A DNA stretch of 64,000 nucleotides from SZUA-22 sp963751695. Its GTDB lineage: Bacteria; Bacteroidota; Ignavibacteria; Ignavibacteriales; Melioribacteraceae. Each line of letters begins with the position of its first letter. The stretch's first letter is position 1. The stretch spans positions 62,001 to 126,000 of the forward strand of contig CAVVVP010000004.1 of assembly GCA_963751695.1 (NCBI GenBank), in the 5' to 3' direction. Below the pieces are notes generated by a model. It searched no databases. It had not been told where the DNA came from and saw nothing but the letters and a program-made list of their open reading frames with translations. Of this stretch, positions 16,999 to 25,711 are shown piece by piece. The translations under genes and the position numbers were made by a program.

Positions 16999-18126
16999 AT
17001 GATGGTAAAGAAAGTATTTTTAATTATTGCAGCTATTTCGGCAACACTTGTTGCTCAAGATGATAAAATAGCGATTGGCCCGTATATTCAGCAGATGGGA
17101 AGTAATAGCGCCAAGATTTGTTGGTCAACTTTTATTGGCAATACAACTATTACTGATCCCGATGGCAAAACTATTGACAATAGGGAATATCAACACCACA
17201 GTATCCAACTTGGAAGATTAGAGTCAAATACTCTATACAAGTATGATGTCTTGAATGATGGTAGTGATGAGGGAAAAGGTCAATTTCGAACTTATCCAGA
17301 TGAGATTGAACCATTCAAATTTGTTGTGCTGGGCGATACAAGAAGTAGACATGATGTACATACAAAAATTGTTAATCGTATAATTGAACAAGAGCCAATG
17401 TTTGTTATAAATACTGGTGATCTAGTTAGTAACGGCAGAGTGATTGGTGATTGGGAGCAATTTTTAAAAATAAATAGGGAGATGATGAGAAACACTCCAT
17501 ATTACCCGGTTCTTGGAAATCATGAAAAAGATTCACCATACTATTACGATTTTTTTGATCTTCCTAATAATGAGAGATATTACTATTTCAACGTTGGGGA
17601 TGCGCTTTTTATTGTGCTAGATAGTGAAGGTGAAGAAGTTTCAGAACCATTATATGTGTCTGATGAGAACAGCGACCAATTCTGGAAGGATAAATTTGAA
17701 AATTATTTTGTTACACAAAAAGCATGGCTGGAAGAAGTACTTACTTTACATAAAAAAGCTGGATTTATTTTTGTATTCCAGCATAAACCACTTTATGGCG
17801 TTAAGAAATCAAGGCTAGAAGAAGTAGAGCAGAATCGCAAATTTTATGGTGATATTTTCGAACGACACAACGTACAAGTTTTTATGAATGGACATGATCA
17901 TCACTACCACCATGCCATCAGTAATGGTGTTCACTATATCACAACAGCTGGAGGTGGAGCAGGTCTGTATGATGTTGATGCGCCTCAGCCGGAAACAGTT
18001 AAATATAACAAGATAGAACATTTTATTCTTGCTGATATTAACCATGATAATGCTGTGCTGAATGTAATTGATATTGATGGAAACGAGATCGACAAAATTA
18101 CAGTGGAAAAAAGGACCGTTAAATAA
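16999..18126 (+). CDS. Secreted calcineurin-like metallophosphoesterase (purple acid phosphatase type)
   Basis: A 375-residue exported protein (signal ending ATLVAQ). Residues about 22-100 are a fibronectin-like purple-acid-phosphatase N-domain (PYIQQMGSNSAKICWST). The catalytic fold follows with metal-binding motifs in order: VVLGDTRS (about 111), NTGDLVSNG (about 138), LGNHEKD (about 172), QHKPLYG and GHDHHYHH (about 297). Family members hydrolyse phosphomonoesters in the periplasm or outside. RBS GAAGGA precedes the tandem ATGs at 16999/17002. It may complement the phosphoesterase fusion at 13393 in removing phosphate from substrates; this link is inferred. Confidence 0.9.
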   Translation: MMVKKVFLIIAAISATLVAQDDKIAIGPYIQQMGSNSAKICWSTFIGNTTITDPDGKTIDNREYQHHSIQLGRLESNTLYKYDVLNDGSDEGKGQFRTYPDEIEPFKFVVLGDTRSRHDVHTKIVNRIIEQEPMFVINTGDLVSNGRVIGDWEQFLKINREMMRNTPYYPVLGNHEKDSPYYYDFFDLPNNERYYYFNVGDALFIVLDSEGEEVSEPLYVSDENSDQFWKDKFENYFVTQKAWLEEVLTLHKKAGFIFVFQHKPLYGVKKSRLEEVEQNRKFYGDIFERHNVQVFMNGHDHHYHHAISNGVHYITTAGGGAGLYDVDAPQPETVKYNKIEHFILADINHDNAVLNVIDIDGNEIDKITVEKRTVK

Positions 18127-18155
18127 AAGCAATACTTCCAATTGTTTAATCAATA

Positions 18156-19625
18156 ATGTGTACTATTAAAGTAATACTACCTCTATATATACTATTAAAT
18201 TTAGGTGTGATTTACGGTCAAATGGGTATTAGATCAGAAACTGAATCAGTCGTTCTTAATATAGGATCTCGACTGGAATTGTTTGTCGATCAATTTATCA
18301 TTGATACACTTCTAGGAACTACGTTAAAATTACACCACCCTATTGATCAAGGAGTTGTGCTCAATTTTGATAATCCATGGGAGGGACCATTTAGCGGATA
18401 TGTAACAGTAATCCAAAATGAAGAAAAATATCAATTATATTATCGTGGATTGGCTTCTGCAGGAAAAGATGGAAGAAGTGATGAAAACACTTGTTACGCA
18501 GAATCAAAAGACGGTGTTAACTGGACAAAACCCGATCTAGGTCTATTCGAATTTAATAATATAAAAGACAATAATATTATTCTAGCGAACGCAGCACCGG
18601 TTACTCATAATTTTAGCCCATTCCTTGATTCAAAGAAGGATATTGATCCAAAACAAAATTATAAAGCACTTGGTGGTACGGAAAAAAGCGGATTGATATC
18701 TTACGTTTCCCCAGATGGTATAAAATGGAATAAACTTCAGGATAAACCAGTTTTTAGATTAGGAAAGTTTGATTCTCAAAATGTCGCCTTCTGGTCACAA
18801 TCAGAACAACAATATATCTGCTATTTTAGAACTTGGACAAAGGTTGGTTATACAGGCTATAGAACAGTGAGTAGAACGACGTCTCTTGATTTCGTCAATT
18901 GGTCTGAACCTATTCAAATGGATTTTGGTGATTCCCCAATGGAACATTTGTACACGAATCAAACAGCACCATATTTTAGAGCACCTCATATTTATTTGGC
19001 AACTGCAGCGAGATTTATGCCGAAAAGACAAGTATTGTCAGAGGAAGAAGCTAGAGAACTCGATGTAAATCCTAAATATTTTAAAGATTGCTCTGATGCG
19101 ATATTAATGACCTCTAGGGGAGGTAATAAATATGATCGTACTTTTATGGAAGCATTTATTCGACCTGGAGTTGGTTTAAATAATTGGGTTTCACGTTCTA
19201 ATTATCCTGCCCTTAATGTTGTTCAAACATCACCAGTTGAGCTATCCATATATGTGAATCAAGACTATGCGCAACCAACTGCACATTTGCATCGATATTC
19301 ACTACGCGTAGATGGTTTTGCCTCAGTAAATGCCACATATTCAGGTGGCGAATTTGTAACAAAGCCACTTCAATTCGAGGGAGACTCACTAATTATAAAT
19401 TTTTCAACATCTGCCGCTGGATCAATTAAAGTAGAAATTCAAAATATTAATGGGATTCCTTTCAAGGGATTTGAGTTAGAAAACAGCAAAGAGATGATTG
19501 GAAATGAAATTTCAAAACCCGTTATATGGAAAGAGAATTCAAATCTTAACAATTTAAAGAATCGAATAATAAAACTTCGCTTTGAAATGAAGGATGCTGA
19601 TTTATTTAGTTTGAAATTTCAATAG
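18156..19625 (+). CDS. GH32/GH43-like five-bladed propeller protein, secreted
   Basis: A 489-residue exported protein (signal ending VIYGQ). The mature start, SRLELFVDQFIIDTL then LHHPIDQG and WEGPFSGYVTV, is a conserved pattern of uncharacterised proteins related to GH32/GH43 propellers, with YQLYYRGL and YAESKDGVNWTKPDLG as typical blade strands. A C-terminal beta domain (about residues 400-489) carries GSIKVEIQNINGIPFKGF and IRLRFEMKDADLFS-like ends. A paralogue of the same architecture and length lies at 58655-60148. Such folds cleave furanosides or terminal pyranosides by inversion or retention; the residues responsible are not identified. The gene precedes an aldolase by 53 bases. Confidence 0.8.
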   Translation: MCTIKVILPLYILLNLGVIYGQMGIRSETESVVLNIGSRLELFVDQFIIDTLLGTTLKLHHPIDQGVVLNFDNPWEGPFSGYVTVIQNEEKYQLYYRGLASAGKDGRSDENTCYAESKDGVNWTKPDLGLFEFNNIKDNNIILANAAPVTHNFSPFLDSKKDIDPKQNYKALGGTEKSGLISYVSPDGIKWNKLQDKPVFRLGKFDSQNVAFWSQSEQQYICYFRTWTKVGYTGYRTVSRTTSLDFVNWSEPIQMDFGDSPMEHLYTNQTAPYFRAPHIYLATAARFMPKRQVLSEEEARELDVNPKYFKDCSDAILMTSRGGNKYDRTFMEAFIRPGVGLNNWVSRSNYPALNVVQTSPVELSIYVNQDYAQPTAHLHRYSLRVDGFASVNATYSGGEFVTKPLQFEGDSLIINFSTSAAGSIKVEIQNINGIPFKGFELENSKEMIGNEISKPVIWKENSNLNNLKNRIIKLRFEMKDADLFSLKFQ

Positions 19626-19678
19626 TACAATTTGACTCATCAAATAATATTGGAATACTAATCAGAAAGGATTAAGAA

Positions 19679-20488
19679 ATGTATAAATTAAAAGAGAAGA
19701 TGAAAGCAGGTATAAGAGTATATGGAAGTGCTATAATTTCTTCTTCCCCCAAATGGTATGAAGTAGTTAAGAATGCAAATTTGGATTTTGTATTTCTTGA
19801 TACAGAGCATATTCCTTTAGGAAGAGAAACACTTGCAACAATGTGTACAACATATGTAGCTATGGGAATTCCTCCTATTGTAAGAATACCTTCCCCCGAT
19901 CCGTATTTAGCGACAACTACACTAGATGGGGGAGCAGTGGGAATATTGGCTCCATATATTGAAAATGTTGATGAAGTGAAACAACTAGTCGGTGCAGTAA
20001 AGTATAGACCATTAAAAGGGAAAAAGCTCAAGAAAATTTTGGATGGTGAAGAGGTCCTTAATGAAAATATGAAAAAATATATTGATGAAAGATGTAAGAA
20101 TAATATGTTGTTCATTAACATTGAAAGCAAACCAGCAGTTGATAGTCTGAGAGAATTGCTTTCTGTTCCAGGATTAGATGGTGTTATTATTGGGCCGCAT
20201 GATTTGTCATGCAGCTACTCAATTCCTGAAGAGTACACCAATACAAAGTTTGATGAAATAGTTAACCAAATAATCCAAGAATGTAAAAAGCAAAATATTG
20301 GAATTGGTATTCATCTTTCAGAGGAACCTGAACACCAAGTTAAGTGGGCTAAAGCTGGAGTAAACATAATTCTTCACAGTTCAGATATTTCATTATTTGG
20401 AAAAATACTTAACAAGGAGATTTCACAAATAAAAACTGACTTAGGAGATGGCCTTAATAGTGAAAATCCTCAGTCAACTCTTATTTAA
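19679..20488 (+). CDS. HpcH/HpaI-type class II aldolase (2-keto-3-deoxy acid aldolase family)
   Basis: A 269-residue cytoplasmic TIM-barrel aldolase. Motifs in order: DFVFLDTEHIPLGRETL (about 35-51), GIPPIVRIPSPDP with the barrel arginine, GAVGILAPYIENVDEV, KYRPLKGKK, an INIESKPAV strand holding the metal-binding glutamate, and LDGVIIGPHDLSCSY with the metal-binding aspartate. Family enzymes cleave 4-hydroxy-2-keto acids such as 2-keto-3-deoxy-glucarate or -rhamnonate to pyruvate and an aldehyde, using a divalent metal. RBS AGAAAGGA sits 8 bases before ATG 19679. In this setting it may process the keto-deoxy acid derived from rhamnose, uronate or an ulosonate; which one cannot be told from sequence. 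Confidence 0.88.
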   Translation: MYKLKEKMKAGIRVYGSAIISSSPKWYEVVKNANLDFVFLDTEHIPLGRETLATMCTTYVAMGIPPIVRIPSPDPYLATTTLDGGAVGILAPYIENVDEVKQLVGAVKYRPLKGKKLKKILDGEEVLNENMKKYIDERCKNNMLFINIESKPAVDSLRELLSVPGLDGVIIGPHDLSCSYSIPEEYTNTKFDEIVNQIIQECKKQNIGIGIHLSEEPEHQVKWAKAGVNIILHSSDISLFGKILNKEISQIKTDLGDGLNSENPQSTLI

Positions 20489-20562
20489 TGAAATATTTGC
20501 TAGGTAATGATTTACTTGCAAATATAAATGGAAAAACAAGAGAGTATGGATGGCAATTTTAA
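20488..20562 (+). CDS. Possible 24-codon ORF coupled to the aldolase stop
   Basis: ATG at 20488 overlaps the aldolase stop (TAATG) and opens a 24-codon frame beginning MKYLLGNDL and ending EYGWQF. The start loosely resembles FGGY sugar kinases, so it could be a gene remnant, a coupled micropeptide or chance. It has no ribosome site of its own. Confidence 0.2.
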   Translation: MKYLLGNDLLANINGKTREYGWQF

Positions 20563-20591
20563 AATAGAAAATTTTATAAATAATTAAATAT

Positions 20592-20595
20592 GGAG
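20592..20595 (+). promoter_or_regulatory. Ribosome binding site for a TTG start
   Basis: GGAG 6 bases before TTG 20602, which opens a clean signal peptide. Confidence 0.5.
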
Positions 20596-20601
20596 ATATA
20601 A

Positions 20602-22758
20602 TTGAAATACATAATAATATTACTGATATCATTTTCCTCACTGTTTGCACAAATCAAACATGATGATAAATTTTTACAAGAAGTTGCAACAGTTTATACA
20701 ATGGCTGATGGATTACCCGAACTATCTTTTACAAATATTTATAAAGATGAATCAGCCAACATTATTGCCAGTTCTAATGAAGGAGATTTCATTTTTATAG
20801 AATCAAAATGGCAACCGAATGATTCCAGAAAGATGAAAAAAGAAGAATCACATAAAATTAACTATCAAGGCCAAGAATATATTGGCAAAGAAGATGGACT
20901 TTTTGTACTGAATGGAAATGATAAGGTTGAGATATATCCTTCGGACAGCAATTACAGCTGGAATCTATCTGATGTTAATGTTTTAGAAGTTGATTCTGAA
21001 GACCGATTATGGTTTGGATCATTAGAAGGAGTTGGATACTATAAAAATGAACAATGGAAATTATTTACTGGTAAGGAAGGATTGCCATTTAAGTACTTTA
21101 CCTCAATTGCTGCAACTCCAAATGGTGAAATCTGGTTTGGTACAAAGAAGGGCGCCATAAGAACAGATGGGAACAAGTTCTATTATCGTTTCAGTAGAAG
21201 ATGGTTACCTGATGACTATATCAATGATATTTATGTAGAAGAAGATGGAACAACGTGGTTTGCAACAAACAAAGGAGTGTCAAAAATTTCTTTCCAATCA
21301 ATGTCTTTGGAAGAAAAAGCAAATATTTTTATTGATCAAGTTGAAACCCGTCATAATCGAATAGGATTTATTGCTCAGAATATTCTTCAGACAAGATTTG
21401 ATCCAGAATCATTTCTGCTTGATATATCAGATAATGATGGGCTATATACTTCTTGGTATGGATCTGCACAATCTTTTCGATATGCAGTTACAAAAAGTGA
21501 TGAAGCAAAACAACTAGCAAAAAGAAGTTTTGATGCATGTAAGTGGTTAGTTGATATCACTCATGAGAAAGGTTTTCCGGCAAGAGTAATTGTTCCCAAA
21601 GACTGGAGAGATCCAGTAAATGAGCAATATGGTCATGAATACAACATAAGAAAACAGGCTGAAGATCCCTTTTGGAAAGATATAACTCCAAGATTCCCAG
21701 AAAGTGAAGATGGAAAGTATCTGTGGAAAAATGATACTAGCTCAGATGAACTCGCAGGGCACTATTTCTTCTATGCGATTTATTATGATCTTGTAGCAGA
21801 TACGGAAGAAGAAAAAGCCCTTGTTGCAGAAGTGGTTGGGGATATTACAGATCATTTAATTAGGCATGGATTTAAGTTAGTTGATCATGACGGGAAACCA
21901 ACAAGATGGGGCAATTTTTCTCCAGAATTTTTTAACTCAGTTTGGGGTTGGGATCAGCGTGGATTAAATTCAATGATGATGCTTTCCTTTCTTAATATAG
22001 CATATCACGTTACAGGAGATCAAAAATATCTTGAAACAGCAAAGAAATTGCGTGACGAGCATCAATATCACATCAATGCTATGCTTGCCAAAATGTATTT
22101 TCCTCCTGAAGATGTAGTCCCTTGGGATAATAATCTTAGCTTAATGAGTTTTTATGGTTTGTTAAATTATGAAACTGATCCAGAATTAATAATGATGTAT
22201 CGAGAAAGTCTTGACAATGCTTGGTTACATATCAGTAAGCAAAAGAGTGCATTCTGGAATGTTCTATACGCTGCCCAAGCTCAAAAATTTAATAAGCTTG
22301 TCGATTCAGGTATTTATGATTCTGGAAAATATTTCCCAGAAGCAGGATCATACGCTTCTCATACAGCAAAAGAATTTTACAAAACAGATTATAAAGTTGA
22401 AGACATCTTTGAAACTCTTGAGAGAATACCCCTTGATCTTATTGGATATGAAATGGATAATCGTCATCGGTTAGATATCATTTTTGATAATACTCCTGGT
22501 CAAATAGTACAGGATGGTTGGCGTCCAGTAAATCCAGTACGTACAGACAATACATTTGAATTGGCGGTTGATCATAAAGGAAAACTTGGCTGGGGAAGAG
22601 ATGGAAGAGCTTTGCCCATAGATGAGCGATGTCACGTACGACTAGACCGTGATGGATTTGTTATCTCATCGACAGAAGGAAATGGATATACAGAGCAGGA
22701 GGGATCAATCTTTTTACTTCCATATTATATGTCAAGGTACCATGGCTTAATTGATTAA
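20602..22758 (+). CDS. Sensor-type beta-propeller fused to an alpha/alpha-toroid-like domain (family copy 1)
   Basis: A 718-residue secreted protein (TTG start, signal ending SSLFAQ). Residues about 20-240 are regulator-propeller blades (LEVDSEDRLWFGSLEGVGYY, GEIWFGTKKGAIRTDG, EEDGTTWFATNKGVSKISF). A linker with MSLEEKA leads to a mostly helical C-domain (about 250-718) with four features shared by all copies: DNDGLYTSW, an aromatic-rich YAVTK helix, NDTSSDELAGHYFF and TRWGNFSPEF, ending near LLPYYMSRYHGLID. There is no transmembrane helix or kinase, unlike hybrid two-component sensors. Paralogues are at 41851, 53565 and 60195. I do not recognise the C-domain family; helical toroids of this kind are common in glycoside hydrolases, lyases and epimerases, so an enzyme is plausible. 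Confidence 0.8.
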   Translation: MKYIIILLISFSSLFAQIKHDDKFLQEVATVYTMADGLPELSFTNIYKDESANIIASSNEGDFIFIESKWQPNDSRKMKKEESHKINYQGQEYIGKEDGLFVLNGNDKVEIYPSDSNYSWNLSDVNVLEVDSEDRLWFGSLEGVGYYKNEQWKLFTGKEGLPFKYFTSIAATPNGEIWFGTKKGAIRTDGNKFYYRFSRRWLPDDYINDIYVEEDGTTWFATNKGVSKISFQSMSLEEKANIFIDQVETRHNRIGFIAQNILQTRFDPESFLLDISDNDGLYTSWYGSAQSFRYAVTKSDEAKQLAKRSFDACKWLVDITHEKGFPARVIVPKDWRDPVNEQYGHEYNIRKQAEDPFWKDITPRFPESEDGKYLWKNDTSSDELAGHYFFYAIYYDLVADTEEEKALVAEVVGDITDHLIRHGFKLVDHDGKPTRWGNFSPEFFNSVWGWDQRGLNSMMMLSFLNIAYHVTGDQKYLETAKKLRDEHQYHINAMLAKMYFPPEDVVPWDNNLSLMSFYGLLNYETDPELIMMYRESLDNAWLHISKQKSAFWNVLYAAQAQKFNKLVDSGIYDSGKYFPEAGSYASHTAKEFYKTDYKVEDIFETLERIPLDLIGYEMDNRHRLDIIFDNTPGQIVQDGWRPVNPVRTDNTFELAVDHKGKLGWGRDGRALPIDERCHVRLDRDGFVISSTEGNGYTEQEGSIFLLPYYMSRYHGLID

Positions 22759-22789
22759 ATTAAAATCATTCAAATGTGAGAATAACAAG

Positions 22790-25168
22790 ATGAGAAGAAA
22801 AATTAAGTTGCTGACTTTAATATTTATTGCAATAGTTCAGTTTAATTCTTGCTCTGATATAATCGAAAATGAGCAAGCCAATTCGAATTTAAAACTTTGG
22901 TACGATAAACCCGCATCCCAATGGACCGAAGCACTTCCGGTTGGCAATGGACGTTTAGGAGCAATGATATTTGGAAGAATAGCAAAAGAGAGAATCCAGC
23001 TAAATGAAGAAAGTATTTGGGCTGGATCAAAAATCAACAGTAATAATCCGAAGGCTTCCAAATATTTAAGTACTATCCAAGATCTATTAATAAAAGGGGA
23101 AAATAGAAGAGCAAGGAAATTGGCTGATAAATATCTTCTTGGAACACCTCCACGAATCCGATCGTATCAAACACTTGGAGATTTAGTTTTAGAATTTAAT
23201 ATTGATAGCAATAGTACAAAGAACTATAAAAGAACATTATCGCTTTCAGATGGAATAGCGTCTGTTGAGTATGAGAATGGTGTAACTAATTTTACTAGAG
23301 AAGTTTTTGCTTCTGCGGTTGATGATATTATTGTTGTAAATCTTAGTAGCAAGAATAGTTCTTCATTGAGTTTAGCTATTGAACTAACTAGGGATATTGA
23401 TGCGGTCATTAATGCAGAATCAAATAACACGCTAGTTTTAGATGGACAGATAATTGACAAAGATGAACCTTTAATGGGACCGGGTGGAAGTCATATGAAA
23501 TTCTCATCTGTCTTGAAAGTATTTAATACTGGGGGAACTCTCACCAATGACCACAATAAAATAATAGTTGATGGAGCTAGTGAAATAACCATCTTTCTCA
23601 CAGCAGCAACTGATTACAACGTAAATAAACTCAATTTTGATAGATCAATAAACCCAAGTTTAAAGTGTAAAAAGATTATTGAAAATGCAGAAAAGAAAAC
23701 ATTTGCTGAGATAAAAAGAGATCATATTAGCGATCACAATAGGATTTTCAATCGAGTCGAATTAAATCTAGGCAGTCATTCACTCCAATATCTGCCAACA
23801 GATCAGCGATTAAAAAGAATGCAGAATGGCACTAAAGATGATGATCTAATGGTTTTATACTTTCAATATGGAAGATACTTACTGATGAATAGTTCAAGAT
23901 ATCCTGGAGTTCTTCCAGCAAATCTGCAGGGAATTTGGAATGAGCATTATGAAGCTCCATGGAACTCAGATTTTCATACTAATATCAATCTTCAGATGAA
24001 TTACTGGCTTGCTAATGCAGCAAATTTAGATGAAACTGTATTACCATTAAACAATTTCTTTTTGAGTTTATTAGAACCGGGACGAATTTCAGCTAAAGAA
24101 ATGTATAATGCAAGAGGGTGGATGATGCATCATGTTACTGATCCTTTTGGAAGAACAGGACTGATGGATGGAATAGGTTGGGGAACTTCGCCTTTAGCTG
24201 GTGCTTGGATGACACTATCATTCTGGAGACATTACGAATTTACACTGGACAAGGAATATCTTAGCGAAAAAGCATATCCGATCATGAAAGAGGCAGCTCA
24301 ATTTATATTGGATTTTTTAATCGAAGATGAAAATGGACAACTTGTAACAGCTCCATCAATATCTCCAGAGAATGCTTTTATCCATCCTACCGATAGAGAA
24401 AAGACATGGCTCTCATATGCTGTTACAATCGACATACAAATAATAAATGAACTTTTTAATGCATGTATTTCTGCTGCAAATATAGTTGGAGATGATCCTG
24501 AATTTAAGTTCGAATTAAAAGAAACGTTATCAAAACTTCCACCCACTCTAGTCGGAAAAGATGGTACAATTCGAGAGTGGATCGAAGATTATGAAGAGGT
24601 AGAACCTGGCCATAGACATATGTCACATTTATTCGGACTACATCCTGGAACTACAATAACTCCCGACACCCCTGAATTTTTCACAGCTGCGCAGAAGACT
24701 ATTGAGAAACGACTTTCGTCAGGTGGTGGTCATACCGGTTGGAGCAGAGCGTGGATCGTTAATTTCTATGCAAGACTACTTGATGGTGAAAACGCTTATA
24801 AACATCTTACTGCATTGCTTCAAAAGTCAACACTTCCAAACCTCTTCGATAGTCATCCACCATTTCAGATTGATGGAAATTTTGGCGGTACTGCTGGTAT
24901 TTGTGAAATGCTTCTACAGAGTCAGAATAACGAAATAGTTATTCTACCTGCTATTACTTCCGAGTGGAAAGATGGATTTGTAAAAGGGCTAAAAGCCAGA
25001 GGAAATTATACGATTGATATTTTCTGGAATAAAGGAGAGCTAATAAATTTGCGAATCAAATCAGCTAGCGCCGATCGTTGCAATATAAAATACAATGATA
25101 AAACAGTTCACTTAGAAGCAAAAGTTGGAGAGGAGTATTTATTCAATTCTAATTTAGAATCTTTATAA
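22790..25168 (+). CDS. GH95 alpha-L-fucosidase/L-galactosidase family lipoprotein
   Basis: A 792-residue lipoprotein when read from ATG 22790 (signal ending FNSC); an upstream TTG would overlap the previous gene. The N-terminal super-sandwich domain begins LWYDKPASQWTEALPVGNGR and INERESIWAG-like NEESIWAGSK, the GH95 signature. The helical-barrel catalytic domain (about residues 330-690) contains QGIWNEHYEAPWNSDFHTNI, DPFGRTGLMDG, APSISPENAF, GHRHMSHLFGLHPG and GHTGWSRAW, all canonical, and then IDGNFGGTAGI. GH95 enzymes hydrolyse terminal alpha-1,2-L-fucose or alpha-L-galactose by inversion. The neighbouring GH95-like gene at 25712 suggests a pair. Confidence 0.93.
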   Translation: MRRKIKLLTLIFIAIVQFNSCSDIIENEQANSNLKLWYDKPASQWTEALPVGNGRLGAMIFGRIAKERIQLNEESIWAGSKINSNNPKASKYLSTIQDLLIKGENRRARKLADKYLLGTPPRIRSYQTLGDLVLEFNIDSNSTKNYKRTLSLSDGIASVEYENGVTNFTREVFASAVDDIIVVNLSSKNSSSLSLAIELTRDIDAVINAESNNTLVLDGQIIDKDEPLMGPGGSHMKFSSVLKVFNTGGTLTNDHNKIIVDGASEITIFLTAATDYNVNKLNFDRSINPSLKCKKIIENAEKKTFAEIKRDHISDHNRIFNRVELNLGSHSLQYLPTDQRLKRMQNGTKDDDLMVLYFQYGRYLLMNSSRYPGVLPANLQGIWNEHYEAPWNSDFHTNINLQMNYWLANAANLDETVLPLNNFFLSLLEPGRISAKEMYNARGWMMHHVTDPFGRTGLMDGIGWGTSPLAGAWMTLSFWRHYEFTLDKEYLSEKAYPIMKEAAQFILDFLIEDENGQLVTAPSISPENAFIHPTDREKTWLSYAVTIDIQIINELFNACISAANIVGDDPEFKFELKETLSKLPPTLVGKDGTIREWIEDYEEVEPGHRHMSHLFGLHPGTTITPDTPEFFTAAQKTIEKRLSSGGGHTGWSRAWIVNFYARLLDGENAYKHLTALLQKSTLPNLFDSHPPFQIDGNFGGTAGICEMLLQSQNNEIVILPAITSEWKDGFVKGLKARGNYTIDIFWNKGELINLRIKSASADRCNIKYNDKTVHLEAKVGEEYLFNSNLESL

Positions 25169-25258
25169 AAATTATATAGAATTCTAGAATAATTGATTTG
25201 AGGAAATAGAAAAAATCTGCTAACCTGGACCATGATTTAAACTAATTGTTGCTGAAGA

Positions 25259-25669
25259 ATGAGACCCATGAAATATCTACAAATACTATTAATAATTATT
25301 GTGGCATTTTCTTGTGAAAATAGTACTGAATTTGAGCAAATTAATTGTAACAATCTATCATCAGGATTATTAAGATATAATACAGACATAGTTAAAAATG
25401 AGATCAATAAATTGTGTAAAGATCTCACACCTCATGTATCAGAAGATGATAAATTTGGGCATAAGGAAAATATCAATATACTAGTCAATCGTATAAATAC
25501 ACAATGTAAAAATATTGAGGCAGAGTTAGGTTGCTATGCGTGTATTTATACCAATCCACCACAATCACATATAAGTGTAACTGTTGATTCAGTTGGAACT
25601 CATGTTGGAAGAGTAATTGACATATGGACATCGGCTGATGCGAAATTGTCTGTTGTTAGAGTGCATTAA
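25259..25669 (+). CDS. Small lipoprotein of unknown function
   Basis: A 136-residue protein with a lipobox (IIVAFSC). The mature part has a helical, charged middle and six to seven cysteines in two groups (NCNNLSSG, LCKDL, QCKNIEAELGCYACIYTNPP), followed by a beta-rich tail with ISVTVDSVGTHVGRVIDI. The C-x2-C (CYAC) pattern with preceding cysteines could hold disulfides in the periplasm. I recall similar short lipoproteins in marine Bacteroidota but no function. The start may be ATG 25259 or 25268. It separates two GH95-type genes, 90 bases after the first and 42 before the second, which may be coincidental. No catalytic motif visible. Confidence 0.7.
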   Translation: MRPMKYLQILLIIIVAFSCENSTEFEQINCNNLSSGLLRYNTDIVKNEINKLCKDLTPHVSEDDKFGHKENINILVNRINTQCKNIEAELGCYACIYTNPPQSHISVTVDSVGTHVGRVIDIWTSADAKLSVVRVH

Positions 25670-25711
25670 TACTTACAATATTAAACTATATATACGAGTG
25701 TCTAAATTATA

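Noticed and set aside
20488..20562. Remnant of an FGGY sugar kinase
   Set aside because: Only nine residues resemble the family start and the following bases show no kinase motif in any frame; kept only as a low-confidence small ORF.
25177..25186. TAGAATTCTA palindrome after the GH95 gene, similar in core to the one at 6403-6414
   Set aside because: Short AT-rich palindromes with a GAATTC core arise by chance; flanks do not match and no further copies with shared flanks were found.
25197..25228. Bacteroidota-type promoter (TTTG then about 20 bases then TAACCTGG) before the small lipoprotein
   Set aside because: The downstream box has several mismatches to TAnnTTTG and the spacing is off by one, so it is too weak to call.
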